DNA of 64,000 bases from Christensenella sp. UBA7584 (GCA_002477805.1 DLKQ01000038.1:19662-83661); one strand, 5' to 3'; shown: positions 35,667-45,733, numbered from the stretch's first letter. Numbers and translations are program-made. The notes: generated by a model from the sequence alone, not told the origin.

Positions 35667-36997
35667 TACTTATTCACCTCACCATATAAATTCCCAGATT
35701 TGTAAGCGGAAATTTTCACATCAACAAACTGCCCTACACTTAGTTTTTGATTATCTGTAATTTTAACAACTTTGCCACATTGAGTTTTTCCAATAAACAT
35801 TGTAGCTGTTTCACTTTCAACAAACACTCTTTTTTCTATTTTTCCAACCAGTCCACAAAAGTGTTCATTAGTAATTTCTTTTTGTATTTCAAGAAGCCTG
35901 TGAATTCTGTCCCGTTTGATTTCAATAGGAAGATGTCCTTCCATTTTTTCTGCAACCGTACCTTTTCGTTTACTGTACATAAATATATAGGCGTTACTAA
36001 ACTTTACTTCTTGAAGTAACTTTACTGTATCAATAAAATCTTCTTCAGTTTCGCCAGCAAATCCTACTATAATATCAGTTGAAAGTGTTACTTCTGGAAC
36101 TTTATCTCTCAACTTTTTAACAATAGAAAGGTATTTTTCCCTTGTGTAATTTCTGTTCATTAGTTTTAGGATTTTATTACTACCGCTTTGAACGGGTAAG
36201 TGTACTGCTCTGCTAATTTTTGGACACTTAGCTATAGTATCAATAAGTTTGTCAGATAAATCTTTTGGGTGACTGCTCATAAATCTAATTTCAAAATCAC
36301 CTTCAAAATTTGCTATAGTTTCCAGAAGTGTCGGGAAATCAGTTTTTTCGTCCTGAAAATCATTTCCATACGAATTAACATTTTGACCCAAAAGTGTAAT
36401 AATTTTATAACCCATCTTAATGAGGCTTTTAACTTCTGCATAAATTTCTTCACTTGGCCTACTTCTTTCCCTACCTCTTACATAAGGTACAATACAATAA
36501 GTACAAAAATTATTACATCCATAAGTTATATTAACAAATGCTGAATATTGATTGTCTCTGACAATTTTTAGCGAGCGAGTACTACTTTGATAACTTTCGT
36601 CCTCCACAATATTTGCCTGATATTTTTTTTGCTTTAAATAAGTGTCAAGATATTCACCGAAAAATTCAACATTATTTGCACCAAAGATTATGTTAATGAA
36701 TGGAAATTTTTTCTTTAAACTAGCTTCTACGTTTTTCTGTTGAGGCATACAACCACAAACAGCCACAATTAAATTAGGATTTTTTTTCTTTATTGGTTTT
36801 GCATTTCCGATATTTCCCAAAGCACGCTGTTCAGCGCTTTCACGAATACAGCAGGTATTGTAGACAATAACATCTGCATTTTCGGGACAATCTGAAAGAG
36901 TGTATCCCCTTTCCTCTAAAATTCCAGCCAATTTTTCAGACTCGTGAACATTCATTTGGCAACCATAAGTATATATAAAATATTTTCCGTTTTGCAT
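35666..36997 (-). CDS. miaB: tRNA-2-methylthio-N6-dimethylallyladenosine synthase
   Basis: Radical-SAM methylthiotransferase acting on i6A37 made by MiaA. The N-terminal UPF0004 domain carries the three auxiliary-cluster cysteines (YGCQMN, NTCCIRESA, VCGCMPQ). The radical-SAM motif is CNNFCTYC followed by IVPYVRGRERSR. A TRAM domain ends the 443 residues. It heads the miaB-mutS-mutL-miaA operon, all joined by overlaps or gaps of a few bases. GGAGAAG precedes the ATG. Confidence 0.96.
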   Translation of the reverse strand: MQNGKYFIYTYGCQMNVHESEKLAGILEERGYTLSDCPENADVIVYNTCCIRESAEQRALGNIGNAKPIKKKNPNLIVAVCGCMPQQKNVEASLKKKFPFINIIFGANNVEFFGEYLDTYLKQKKYQANIVEDESYQSSTRSLKIVRDNQYSAFVNITYGCNNFCTYCIVPYVRGRERSRPSEEIYAEVKSLIKMGYKIITLLGQNVNSYGNDFQDEKTDFPTLLETIANFEGDFEIRFMSSHPKDLSDKLIDTIAKCPKISRAVHLPVQSGSNKILKLMNRNYTREKYLSIVKKLRDKVPEVTLSTDIIVGFAGETEEDFIDTVKLLQEVKFSNAYIFMYSKRKGTVAEKMEGHLPIEIKRDRIHRLLEIQKEITNEHFCGLVGKIEKRVFVESETATMFIGKTQCGKVVKITDNQKLSVGQFVDVKISAYKSGNLYGEVNK

Positions 36998-37016
36998 TTA
37001 ACTTCTCCTTGTAATG

Positions 37017-37045
37017 ATTATACAACAAAATAAAAATAAATTCAA
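37017..37045 (-). promoter_or_regulatory. promoter for miaB-mutS-mutL-miaA
   Basis: On the minus strand TTGAAT (37045-37040), 17 bases, perfect TATAAT (37022-37017). Confidence 0.75.
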
Positions 37046-37101
37046 CAGAAATGGGAATTAAACCCAAAATTTTGTTACATAATATACAAAAAGAGGAAAA
37101 T

Positions 37102-39354
37102 ATGAAATTATTTGCAAAAATTATAATAATTTGCTTGTTAATTATTTCAAGTATTAGTGTAGGTTTTGGGTTATATACATATATTTCTATTTCACAAATT
37201 GGCAATAATTTAATTACAAATCACAGTTTACTTGGAACTTTAAATACACAAATAGAAATTTTTGATAATGAAAACAAACTTTTAACCCCCTCTAACACTA
37301 ATGGTAAAAAGATTGCAAATATTGATAATTTACCTGAATATGTAGCAAAAGCTTTTATTGCAATAGAGGACAAAAATTTTTATAGCCACAATGGCCTAAA
37401 TTTAAAACGAATAGCAAAGGCAACGCTAAATAATTTATTTAGTGGGTACGCAAAAGAAGGTGGTTCTACTATTAGTCAGCAACTTGTTAAAAATGTTCAT
37501 CTAACGAATGATAAAACATTCAAAAGGAAAATCCAAGAGGCTTATCTTACTTCCAATCTTGAATCTCAATACTCAAAAAGAGATATTTTGGAAACTTACT
37601 TAAATGTAATATATTTCGGGAATGGTGCTATAGGAATAGAAAGTGCATCTCAAACATATTTCAATTGTAGTGCAAAAGACCTCTCAATTGCACAAAGTGC
37701 CGCTCTTGCTGGAATAATAAAATCACCAGCAACATATTCACCAATCACAAATCCTGAAGCGTCTAAAAAAAGAAGAGATGTTGTTTTAAAAGAAATGTTT
37801 AAAGAGAATTTTATAAGCAAAAATGAATATCAACAAGCAATTAAAGAACCATTACAAACTGTAAATTTTAAAAGCACAATAAATACAAGTTCGTTTTATT
37901 CAAAAACAATTCAAGAAGCACAGAAAATATTAAATCTGAGTGAAAAAGATGTAGCTCTTTCAAAGTACAAAATATATACATATCTTGACAACAATCTTCA
38001 AAACACAATAAATACATCTCTGCAAAAAGCATTAAGCAAAACCGGAAAAAAAGTCGATGGCACAATTTGCGTTGTGGATAATCAAACAATGGGTATAAAA
38101 GCACTAACGACTTCACTAAGTAATGTAGATACCACGAGGCAACCAGGAAGCCTTATTAAACCAATTATTTGTTATGCACCAGCTTTGGAAAATGGGATAA
38201 TCACCCCTGCAAGCCCAATACTAGATGAGAAAATCAGTTACGGAAATTGGTTACCAGAAAATGTAGATGGAAAATTTGATGGGATTATCTCCGCAAGACA
38301 AGCACTATCTCAATCTAAAAATATACCTGCAGTGAAAATTTTAGACTATGTAGGCGTTAATAATGCAAAAGCTTTTGCCACAAAAATGGGCATTGATTTC
38401 AAAGATGAAGAACATCTTGCCTTGGCTTTAGGGGCAATGAAATACGGAGTGACTCCACTACAAATTTGCGCGTGTTACGCAACTCTCGCCAATGGTGGGC
38501 AATTCTCTACGCCTCGCTTTATTAGAAAGATTGAAAATTTTGATGGAAAAGTTATTTACTCTGATATAAAAAAATCAACACAGATTTTTAGCGAAGATAC
38601 CGCCTATCTAATCAGCGACATTCTTAAAGATAGCGTGACAGATGGAACAGCTAAAAAACTTAGAAATATTGGCATAAAGTTGTCTGCAAAAACTGGAACT
38701 GTTGGCTCATCAAATAATTTTGAAAACACTGATGCTTGGTGTGCAAGTTATAATGCAAATAACACAATTTGTGCTTGGGTTGGAAATGTAACATCACAAA
38801 TAGATAATAATCTCTCAAAAATTCAAAATGGTGGAACAATTTCCGCTGGACTATGCAAAGATGCGTGGAACTTTTTTGACAAAACAAAACAAAACTGGGT
38901 TAAAAAACCTGAAGGTATAGAAGAGGCCTATGTTGACCTGTTTGATTGGAAAAACAAACAACTAGTTAATATCGCGAGCGAGAATACTCCAGACAGATAC
39001 AAATTTAAAGAAATCTTTTCTTCTAGTCATTTTCCAAAAACACAAAGCGAGAATTTTGAAACTATTACACCACCAAAACTGGAAATTTCACAGCAAAGTG
39101 ACACACTCACATTACATTGGAACAGTCAGCAATTTTTAAATTACGATGTTTATGAAAATGGAAAATTAATTTCTCAAAATTCAAATTCACCATTTAAAAC
39201 AGAATTCAAGGAAGGAAAAACTAATTATTATATTATTGCAAAAAGTAAATTTAAAAATGAACAACAAGCAAAAAGCAATGAAATTAATATGTATAAACAT
39301 CAAGTAATAAATAGCAATGTAAAAAATATTTCGAAAAAATGGCTTTTTAGTTAA
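37102..39354 (+). CDS. Class A penicillin-binding protein (PBP1A-like)
   Basis: A bifunctional peptidoglycan synthase. After one membrane helix (about 5-28) comes the GT51 glycosyltransferase with the catalytic Glu89 in AIEDKNFYSHNG and GGSTISQQLVKN. The transpeptidase has SLIK (near residue 350), SKN (near 405) and KTG (near 530). The last 90 residues look like a fibronectin type III domain (LTLHWNSQQFLNYDVYENGKLIS). I use ATG 37102, preceded by AGAGGAA; the frame is open further to 37051. Total 750 aa. It diverges from miaB. Confidence 0.92.
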   Translation: MKLFAKIIIICLLIISSISVGFGLYTYISISQIGNNLITNHSLLGTLNTQIEIFDNENKLLTPSNTNGKKIANIDNLPEYVAKAFIAIEDKNFYSHNGLNLKRIAKATLNNLFSGYAKEGGSTISQQLVKNVHLTNDKTFKRKIQEAYLTSNLESQYSKRDILETYLNVIYFGNGAIGIESASQTYFNCSAKDLSIAQSAALAGIIKSPATYSPITNPEASKKRRDVVLKEMFKENFISKNEYQQAIKEPLQTVNFKSTINTSSFYSKTIQEAQKILNLSEKDVALSKYKIYTYLDNNLQNTINTSLQKALSKTGKKVDGTICVVDNQTMGIKALTTSLSNVDTTRQPGSLIKPIICYAPALENGIITPASPILDEKISYGNWLPENVDGKFDGIISARQALSQSKNIPAVKILDYVGVNNAKAFATKMGIDFKDEEHLALALGAMKYGVTPLQICACYATLANGGQFSTPRFIRKIENFDGKVIYSDIKKSTQIFSEDTAYLISDILKDSVTDGTAKKLRNIGIKLSAKTGTVGSSNNFENTDAWCASYNANNTICAWVGNVTSQIDNNLSKIQNGGTISAGLCKDAWNFFDKTKQNWVKKPEGIEEAYVDLFDWKNKQLVNIASENTPDRYKFKEIFSSSHFPKTQSENFETITPPKLEISQQSDTLTLHWNSQQFLNYDVYENGKLISQNSNSPFKTEFKEGKTNYYIIAKSKFKNEQQAKSNEINMYKHQVINSNVKNISKKWLFS

Positions 39355-39621
39355 TAAAACATTGTAAATAAAAACATATAAATTTACTATCGAAAAACAA
39401 AAAACTTAAAAAGTAGTTCAATTGGTTTTACTATGGAATATAATGAGTGTAAACGAATACTATACAAATTTAATTTCAGTGTAGTTATGTAAAAAACTTT
39501 TCCGATCAAAGCAAATATAGAAAGATAAAAATAATAAAAATCCACCCTTATACCTGATGCATAATAGGTAATGTCCTACTACAGCTAAATTAATCACAGA
39601 TAATCTGGGGAGTTATTAATA

Positions 39622-39650
39622 ATAAATAGGCAGATTATCTGCCTATTTAT
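39622..39650. terminator. perfect 14-bp-arm palindrome, probable thiI terminator
   Basis: ATAAATAGGCAGAT and its exact complement flank a single T. Read on the minus strand it lies about 85 bases past the thiI stop and is followed by a T-rich tract. The one-base centre would leave a small loop after partial melting. Confidence 0.5.
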
Positions 39651-39693
39651 ACTCCATATTCTCTCTTTACACTAAAAAGCCCTATTTGAATAC

Positions 39694-39726
39694 ATAATTA
39701 TGCGTAAAATCATTTTGCATAGTACT
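39694..39726 (+). repeat. palindromic repeat, copy D
   Basis: Arms ATAATTATGCGTAAAA and TTTTGCATAGTACT around a three-base centre; 28/33 match to the complement of copy E. Confidence 0.7.
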
Positions 39727-39734
39727 TCATAATA

Positions 39735-40886
39735 CTATATTTCAATCACTTGTTCACTACTTAAACACTCATCAACAAGAGTCTGAACATCAATTTTGGA
39801 TTCTTCCTCTTCAACCTTTTCAATTTGTGGTTTCGTTATAGGATTTTTAGGTAAGAAAATAGTACAACAATCTTCATATGGAAGTATTGAAATGTCATAT
39901 GTGCCTATTTTCTTAGCTACATCAATTATATCCAATTTATCAAAACCAATTAGTGGTCTAAAAACAGGTGTTGAAACCACACTATTTGTTGCTGTAATAC
40001 TTTCAATTGTTTGACTTGCAACCTGAGCTAAATTTTCGCCTGTTATAATTGCTTTTGCATTTATTTTAGTCGCAAGTTTTTCGGCAACGCGCATCATTAT
40101 TCTTCTCATTATTATAATCATATAATCATTGTTGCATTTTTTGTTAATTTCTTCTTGAACTTTTGTAAAAGACAATATATGTAAATTTATTTTTCCTGAA
40201 TATATTGATATTTTTTTTGCTAGCTCTATGACTTTGTCTCGTGCTTTTTCACTTGTGTATGGAAAACTATGAAAGTGTATTGCATCTATCCTCATTCCCC
40301 TTCTCGCAAGATAATAGGCAGCAACAGGACTATCTATTCCACCACTTAGGAGAACAAGCCCCTTTCCAGCTGTGCCCACCGGCATTCCGCCAACGCATTT
40401 TATTGTATTTGATGAAATGTAAGTAAACCCATCTTCGCGAATATCAATATTAACAACCACTTTAGGATTATGTACATCAACTTTTATGTTAGGGTTTGCT
40501 TTGCAAATTTCATCACCACAAAGACAAGCAAAATCCATAGATTTAATTGGAAATCTTTTGTCAGCCCTTCTAACTTCTACTTTAAAACTTTCAAAATTAA
40601 GTTTTATTCCCCTACAAAAGTCTAAAATTGTTTCTGCTTGTGTTTCCATTTTGTGAGCAACGCTAAGAGAATGTAAACCAAAAACCTTGCTCACTCTATC
40701 ACAAAGAGTATTTTCATCATTATTATCATATTCATACAAACAAATTCTTCCAGCAATTTTTTTTATTTTACATTTGAAATCAGAAATTGACTTTCTAATA
40801 TTATCTAAAAGTACTCTCTCAAAGAAACCTCGATTATCGCCTTTTAGAAAAATTTCACCATATCTTAATAAAATTACTTTTTCCAT
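39735..40886 (-). CDS. thiI: ThiI, tRNA 4-thiouridine synthase
   Basis: Uses sulfur from a cysteine desulfurase to make s4U8 in tRNA and, in some bacteria, to supply thiamine synthesis. It has an N-terminal ferredoxin-like and THUMP region (about 1-165) and the PP-loop SGGIDSPVAAY (near 180). At 383 aa it ends after the adenylation domain: there is no rhodanese domain, as in the short Firmicute ThiI. It overlaps the cysteine desulfurase gene by 13 bases, the usual NifZ/ThiI pairing. Confidence 0.94.
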   Translation of the reverse strand: MEKVILLRYGEIFLKGDNRGFFERVLLDNIRKSISDFKCKIKKIAGRICLYEYDNNDENTLCDRVSKVFGLHSLSVAHKMETQAETILDFCRGIKLNFESFKVEVRRADKRFPIKSMDFACLCGDEICKANPNIKVDVHNPKVVVNIDIREDGFTYISSNTIKCVGGMPVGTAGKGLVLLSGGIDSPVAAYYLARRGMRIDAIHFHSFPYTSEKARDKVIELAKKISIYSGKINLHILSFTKVQEEINKKCNNDYMIIIMRRIMMRVAEKLATKINAKAIITGENLAQVASQTIESITATNSVVSTPVFRPLIGFDKLDIIDVAKKIGTYDISILPYEDCCTIFLPKNPITKPQIEKVEEEESKIDVQTLVDECLSSEQVIEI

Positions 40887-42010
40887 ATACCCAATTCCTT
40901 AAGTTTAATTAAGTTCTTTTCCAAAATGTCTGCAAATTTAAACACTTCTTCTAAAGTGTTTTGCTCACAAAAACTTATCCTGATATTACCCTCTTCTTCT
41001 GCTTTAGTCTTTCCCATTCCAAATAGTGTTCTATTTCCAGTGTGTTTTGAATTACACGATGAACCTGTACTAATATACACTTCATCAGCTTCAAGCATAT
41101 GAACAAGTACTTCTCCCCTAATTCCACCAAAACTCAAGCTAAGAATATTAGGAAGCGTGTTTTTTACATTACCATTTATTGTGAATGGTAAATGACTTAT
41201 TTTTTCAAGCAAAGAACTCTTTAAATTTTGAATATGACTTGTATTTCTTTCCAAATTTTGAAACATTATTTTACTAGCCATCACAAAGCCTAAAATTCCT
41301 ATTGAATTCTCTGTGCCCGAACGAACCCCACTTTCTTGCCCACCACCAAAAATCAGAGGTTTTGGGGAAAGCCTTTCGTTAAACACAAGAGCTCCAACAC
41401 CTTTAGGCCCGTGAATTTTGTGGCTACTTACTGTGTAAAGATCAATACCTAAGTTTGATAACCCAACTGGCATTTTACAAAAGGCCTGAACACCATCAAA
41501 ATGAACAAGTGAATTGGGGCATTTAGCCTTCACTATTTGAGAGATTTTCTTTGCATCATTAACAGCACCTGTTTCGTTACTCGCGTGAATAAAAGATACT
41601 AGTCCGACATCATTAGTAAGTTTTTTCTCAAGGTCATCTAGATTCAAAGTGCCATCATTATTTAGTTTTACAAACTCAACTTGTGTGTTGTTGCTTTTAA
41701 GGTACATTGCAGTCTCAAATACAGACGAATGTTCCCCCTCACTTACTAATATCTTTTGATTTTTTTTAATAAAACACCTTAAAGCATAATTATTTGCCTC
41801 AGTCGCACTTGCCGTAAACAAAACTTTATGACTATTTGCACCCAAAACTTTTAACAAATCTTTCCTAGCTGATAAAATGTCATTAAATACTTTAATACTT
41901 GGCTTGTATATTCCTGATGGGTTAAAATAATTTTCTTTTTCATATTTTAGCATAAATTCAGCAACTTCAGGATAAAGTTTTGTTGTTGCTGAGTTATCAA
42001 AATAAATCAT
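40874..42010 (-). CDS. Cysteine desulfurase (IscS/NifS family)
   Basis: A PLP enzyme that takes sulfur from cysteine. It starts IYFDNSATTKLYPEV, has the PLP lysine in SSHKIHGPKG (near residue 197), GGGQESGVRSGTEN, and the catalytic cysteine in STGSSCNSKH (near 320). The loop around this Cys is of the longer, IscS-like kind. The neighbour thiI suggests it is dedicated to tRNA thiolation. ATG 42010 is preferred, 5 bases after AGGGAG, over the in-frame GTG at 42016. Its ribosome site overlaps the end of pheT. 378 aa. Confidence 0.93.
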   Translation of the reverse strand: MIYFDNSATTKLYPEVAEFMLKYEKENYFNPSGIYKPSIKVFNDILSARKDLLKVLGANSHKVLFTASATEANNYALRCFIKKNQKILVSEGEHSSVFETAMYLKSNNTQVEFVKLNNDGTLNLDDLEKKLTNDVGLVSFIHASNETGAVNDAKKISQIVKAKCPNSLVHFDGVQAFCKMPVGLSNLGIDLYTVSSHKIHGPKGVGALVFNERLSPKPLIFGGGQESGVRSGTENSIGILGFVMASKIMFQNLERNTSHIQNLKSSLLEKISHLPFTINGNVKNTLPNILSLSFGGIRGEVLVHMLEADEVYISTGSSCNSKHTGNRTLFGMGKTKAEEEGNIRISFCEQNTLEEVFKFADILEKNLIKLKELGIWKK

Positions 42011-42012
42011 AA

Positions 42013-44388
42013 TCACTCCCTTAATTTTGCTTTATATTTTGTTTTCATATCTGCCAAAATTTTTTCTACTTGTAAATTTACCTCTTCTTGGGTAAGTGTC
42101 CCATCTGTTTTTCTGAAAACAAGTTTTACAGCAATACTTTTTTCATCCTTTCCAACTTGTTCACCTTGGTAAATATCAAAAAGTTCAACATCTTCACATA
42201 GTGTCCCAGCTGATTTTTTGATAACTTCGATTATTTCACCAACAGGAATATCAACATTTAAAACAAACGCAAAATCTCTTGTGGAAGATGGGAATTTTGC
42301 TGGAGGTTTTACTTTTTTTACTTTTTTGTCTGGTAAACCCTCAAGACAAATTTCAAAATAGTAACAATCCTTTGAAATTTCATATTTGCCTAAAACTTTT
42401 GGATGAACTTTACCAATAGTTCCTATTTTTTTGTTCGCCCACATAATATCAGCACAAATGTTTGGATGAAATCCATAATTATTTGCTTGCTTGTAAGAAA
42501 ATACAAGACCAATATTTTGGGCGACCAATTCAACTATAGCTTTTACAGTGAAAAAATCGTCCTTTTGATTTGTTGTTATATAGCTCAAAACCTCTTTTTC
42601 TATTGGAAATTCTTCATTTGCAAAAAATACCTTTCCTATTTCAAATAGTGAAAAATTTGTATTTTTGTGATTTATGTTATATTTGACAGCAGACAAAACA
42701 GAAGAGAGCATTTGAGTTCTCATAACCGACATTGAACTATTTAATGGATTGCGTATTCTAACTTGTTTTAAAAACTCATAGCAGTCTTGTGGCATTTCAA
42801 TATTTTTTACACTCTCAGGTCCAATAAAAGTAAAAGTTTTAATTTCACTTGCACCTGTAGCAAGCATTAATTTTTTTAGTTCACAAGAAAGTTTGACAGC
42901 TTTTTGATAACCTCCGCTTATAGATGATGTGTTGAGATTGTGGCTTGAAGTAAGTTTATCGAACCCATAGTAACGAATTATTTCTTCTGCAATATCTGAA
43001 AAGTTTTCTATATCAGTTCTTTCCGCTGGAATACCACACTTTAATACCCTATTTTCATAACTTGTCTTAATGCCAAGTTTGTTTAAAATTTTAACAGAAT
43101 TTTCATATGGAATTTCAATTCCAAGCCACTTTTGTATTCTGTCATAATCAAATTGAAGCCACTTAACTATATTCTCTACTTCACTAGTCTTATGCACAGT
43201 TTTTGCAACTTTACCGCACCCCACTTGTTCAAAAAGGGTCAACGCACGCTTTAGTCCCAATTCACATCCAACAGGCTCAACTCCTCTCTCATACCTACCA
43301 CTGGCATCAGTTCTTAGCCCAATCCCTCTAGATGTTTTCCTTATTGTTTCTTTTTTAAAACTAGCACTTTCAATTACAATATCTCGAGTATTTTCATTTA
43401 TTGAAAAATCCTTGCCACCCATTACTCCAGCGAGTCCCATTGCATTAGATGAATTAGCAATTACAACATCATTTTCAGTTAACTCATATTCATTACCATT
43501 AAGAAGTGTAATCTTTTCGCCATTTTCAGCTTGCCTTACTATAATAGTATTTCCAGAAATACTTGAATAGTCATAAGCGTGAAGAGGTTGCCCAATTTCA
43601 CATAGAACATAATTGGTAATATCAACTATAATGTTATGAGGTACAAGACCAACCGACCTTAATCTAGCCTGAATCCATTTTGGAGACTCTGTTAACTTTA
43701 CATCTCTAACAATTCCCGCTAAAAAACATTTACAATTTTCTGTTTTAGATTGTAACTTTAAAGGTAAATCATCGCCTATAGCATTAAAATCAAGCTTTGG
43801 ATACTTGAATTCTCTATTAAATGCACAAGCCAGTTCTTTTGCAAGCCCCATCACACTTTGGCAATCAGGTCTATTTGCTAAAACATTTACATCAAAAACA
43901 ACATCATCAAGGCCTAACACCTCTGCAATAGGTTGACCAACTTTACAATCCTCAGGCTTTAAAATCATTATACCATCTGTTTCAGCTCCTTCATATACAG
44001 AGTTGTCTATACCAAGTTCTTCTCCAGCACACATCATTCCACAGGATTCAACACCACGCATATTTGTTGGTTTTATTTTAACACCATTTGCAAGGTCGGC
44101 ACCTTCTAGAGCCATAGGAACAAAATCGCCTTCCTTCATATTTGTTGCGTGTGTGATAATCTGATGAATTTTTTCTCCATCACTAATTGAGCATATCAAA
44201 AGTTTATCTGCGTTTGGATGTTTTACTATTTTTTCAATTTTTCCAACTACAACATTTTTTAATTTTTCGCTTTGGTCTTTATAACTCTCAATTTCAAATC
44301 CAGAAAAGGTAAAAGCATCAGCAATTTGTTTTGCACTAATACCTTCAAGATTGACAAAATCTTTTAACCATTTTAATGTAACAACCAT
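42013..44388 (-). CDS. pheT: Phenylalanyl-tRNA synthetase beta subunit
   Basis: Charges tRNA-Phe as an alpha2-beta2 enzyme. The 791 residues carry the N-terminal tRNA-binding (EMAP-like) domain (VVGKIEKIVKHPNADKLLIC), B3/B4 editing domain, B5 (FDYDRIQKWLGIEI), and the C-terminal anticodon-binding ferredoxin fold (FPSSTRDFAFVL). Length and order are standard. It starts 10 bases after pheS; GTAGGAGAA precedes the ATG. Confidence 0.96.
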   Translation of the reverse strand: MVVTLKWLKDFVNLEGISAKQIADAFTFSGFEIESYKDQSEKLKNVVVGKIEKIVKHPNADKLLICSISDGEKIHQIITHATNMKEGDFVPMALEGADLANGVKIKPTNMRGVESCGMMCAGEELGIDNSVYEGAETDGIMILKPEDCKVGQPIAEVLGLDDVVFDVNVLANRPDCQSVMGLAKELACAFNREFKYPKLDFNAIGDDLPLKLQSKTENCKCFLAGIVRDVKLTESPKWIQARLRSVGLVPHNIIVDITNYVLCEIGQPLHAYDYSSISGNTIIVRQAENGEKITLLNGNEYELTENDVVIANSSNAMGLAGVMGGKDFSINENTRDIVIESASFKKETIRKTSRGIGLRTDASGRYERGVEPVGCELGLKRALTLFEQVGCGKVAKTVHKTSEVENIVKWLQFDYDRIQKWLGIEIPYENSVKILNKLGIKTSYENRVLKCGIPAERTDIENFSDIAEEIIRYYGFDKLTSSHNLNTSSISGGYQKAVKLSCELKKLMLATGASEIKTFTFIGPESVKNIEMPQDCYEFLKQVRIRNPLNSSMSVMRTQMLSSVLSAVKYNINHKNTNFSLFEIGKVFFANEEFPIEKEVLSYITTNQKDDFFTVKAIVELVAQNIGLVFSYKQANNYGFHPNICADIMWANKKIGTIGKVHPKVLGKYEISKDCYYFEICLEGLPDKKVKKVKPPAKFPSSTRDFAFVLNVDIPVGEIIEVIKKSAGTLCEDVELFDIYQGEQVGKDEKSIAVKLVFRKTDGTLTQEEVNLQVEKILADMKTKYKAKLRE

Positions 44389-44398
44389 TTTATTTCTC

Positions 44399-45421
44399 CT
44401 ACTTAAATTGTTTTAAAAAATTGACATCATTTTCATAAAATTCACGCATATCATTCACGCCATAACGAAGCATTGTCATTCTTTCTATTCCCATTCCAAC
44501 AGCATATCCGGCATATTTTGTTGAATCAATATTATGCTTTTCCAAAATCTTTGGGTTTACCATTCCGCACCCTAAAAGTTCAATCCAACCTGTTCCCTTA
44601 CAAAGACCACAACCTTTTCCCTTACAATGTGGGCAAGTTGCATCTACTTCAGCACTTGGCTCAGTAAAAGGAAAATAGGAAGGCCTCAATCTTATTTGTG
44701 TTTTTTCTCCAAATAAAAATTTAGCTATATCTTCAATCATTCCTTTAAGGTCAGACATAGAAACATTTTCATCAACAACCAAAATTTCTAATTGATGGAA
44801 AAATGGAGAGTGAGTTCCATCTATTTCATCTACTCTATAAGCAGAACCTGTCGAAACCATTTTAATTGGTGGTTTTTCAGTTTCAAACGTGTGTATTTGT
44901 GTAGCTGAAGTATGTGTTCTCAAAACAATTTCATCATTAATATAAAAAGTATCTTGAGAATCTCTTGCTGGGTGATTTTTAGGAACGTTTAAAGCCTCAA
45001 AACAATAATAATCTGTTTCAATGTCTGTACCTGATTTAATAGTAAAGCCTCGAGACACAAAAAAATCCATTAGAAGCATTTGTGTTTGTGTTATAGGGTG
45101 CAGTGTACCAAATTCACGCGGTTTAACAGGTATTGTTACATCAATTTTTTCAGATTGTAATTTTTCCAAAAGTTCAGCTTCATCAATTTCATCTGTTTTC
45201 TTCCTTAAAAGTAAACTAATTTCTTCTCTGCATTTGTTTAGCACAGCTCCCATCTTTGCTCGTTTTTCAGGTAAAAGGTCTTTTAGTTTTTTCATTAGCA
45301 AGCTCAATTTCCCGTTCTTTCCCAAAATCTGAGTATTAATGGCAAATAATTCTTGCTTTGTTGTAGCTTTATTTATTGACTCTACCGTTTCTGTAAGTAT
45401 TTCATTTGTTGTGTTTTCCAT
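44399..45421 (-). CDS. pheS: Phenylalanyl-tRNA synthetase alpha subunit
   Basis: The catalytic subunit, class II. N-terminal coiled coil (about 1-85), then the motifs HPARDSQDTFYI, RTHTSATQIHTFE, GSAYRVDEIDGTHSPFFHQLE and the motif-3 region GMGIERMTML. 340 aa, standard. It is the first gene after the T-box leader. GGAGATAA precedes the ATG. Confidence 0.97.
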   Translation of the reverse strand: MENTTNEILTETVESINKATTKQELFAINTQILGKNGKLSLLMKKLKDLLPEKRAKMGAVLNKCREEISLLLRKKTDEIDEAELLEKLQSEKIDVTIPVKPREFGTLHPITQTQMLLMDFFVSRGFTIKSGTDIETDYYCFEALNVPKNHPARDSQDTFYINDEIVLRTHTSATQIHTFETEKPPIKMVSTGSAYRVDEIDGTHSPFFHQLEILVVDENVSMSDLKGMIEDIAKFLFGEKTQIRLRPSYFPFTEPSAEVDATCPHCKGKGCGLCKGTGWIELLGCGMVNPKILEKHNIDSTKYAGYAVGMGIERMTMLRYGVNDMREFYENDVNFLKQFK

Positions 45422-45436
45422 ATTTATCTCCTTTTA

Positions 45437-45679
45437 ACAAAAAACTCCGCCCTAAACCTTAGGACGAAGTATCTCCGTGTTACCACCTAAATTCTTTCTT
45501 ATCAAAGAAAGCACTTAATTTAAGCTATGTCGTTGCCAACGCTCTGTCTACTACTATTTCAACAAAGTGCTAGAAAGTGAATTCATATCGCCGTTTTAGA
45601 AGCATCTCAGCCACCGCCTCTCTCTGTATAAAACTAAATGATATTACTAGTCTTTCATCTTCGCATTTATTTAATTACA
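45437..45679 (-). promoter_or_regulatory. T-box leader (phenylalanine) upstream of pheS
   Basis: Read on the minus strand, a long structured leader ends with the T-box sequence AGGTGGTAACACGG (about 45487-45474) and a terminator hairpin ACTTCGTCCTAA/TTAGGGCGGAGT followed by six Ts (45470-45437). Upstream, stem I elements GATGAAAGACTAGTA and GAGAGAGGCGG are seen. The likely specifier is TTC (45581-45579), a Phe codon. Uncharged tRNA-Phe would favour read-through. Confidence 0.9.
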
Positions 45680-45685
45680 TATAGT

Positions 45686-45714
45686 ATTATAAATGCTTTT
45701 TTAAAGATTGTCAA
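45686..45714 (-). promoter_or_regulatory. consensus promoter of the pheS T-box transcript
   Basis: On the minus strand TTGACA (45714-45709), 17 bases, TATAAT (45691-45686): both perfect. Confidence 0.9.
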
Positions 45715-45733
45715 CAATAATTAATAAAAAATT

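Larger units (their letters stand above)
39355..39734. other. intergenic stretch between PBP and thiI
   Basis: About 380 bases at the ends of two convergent genes. It holds a perfect palindrome (39622-39650) and copy D of the repeat family (39694-39726). No coding potential is seen. Confidence 0.6.
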
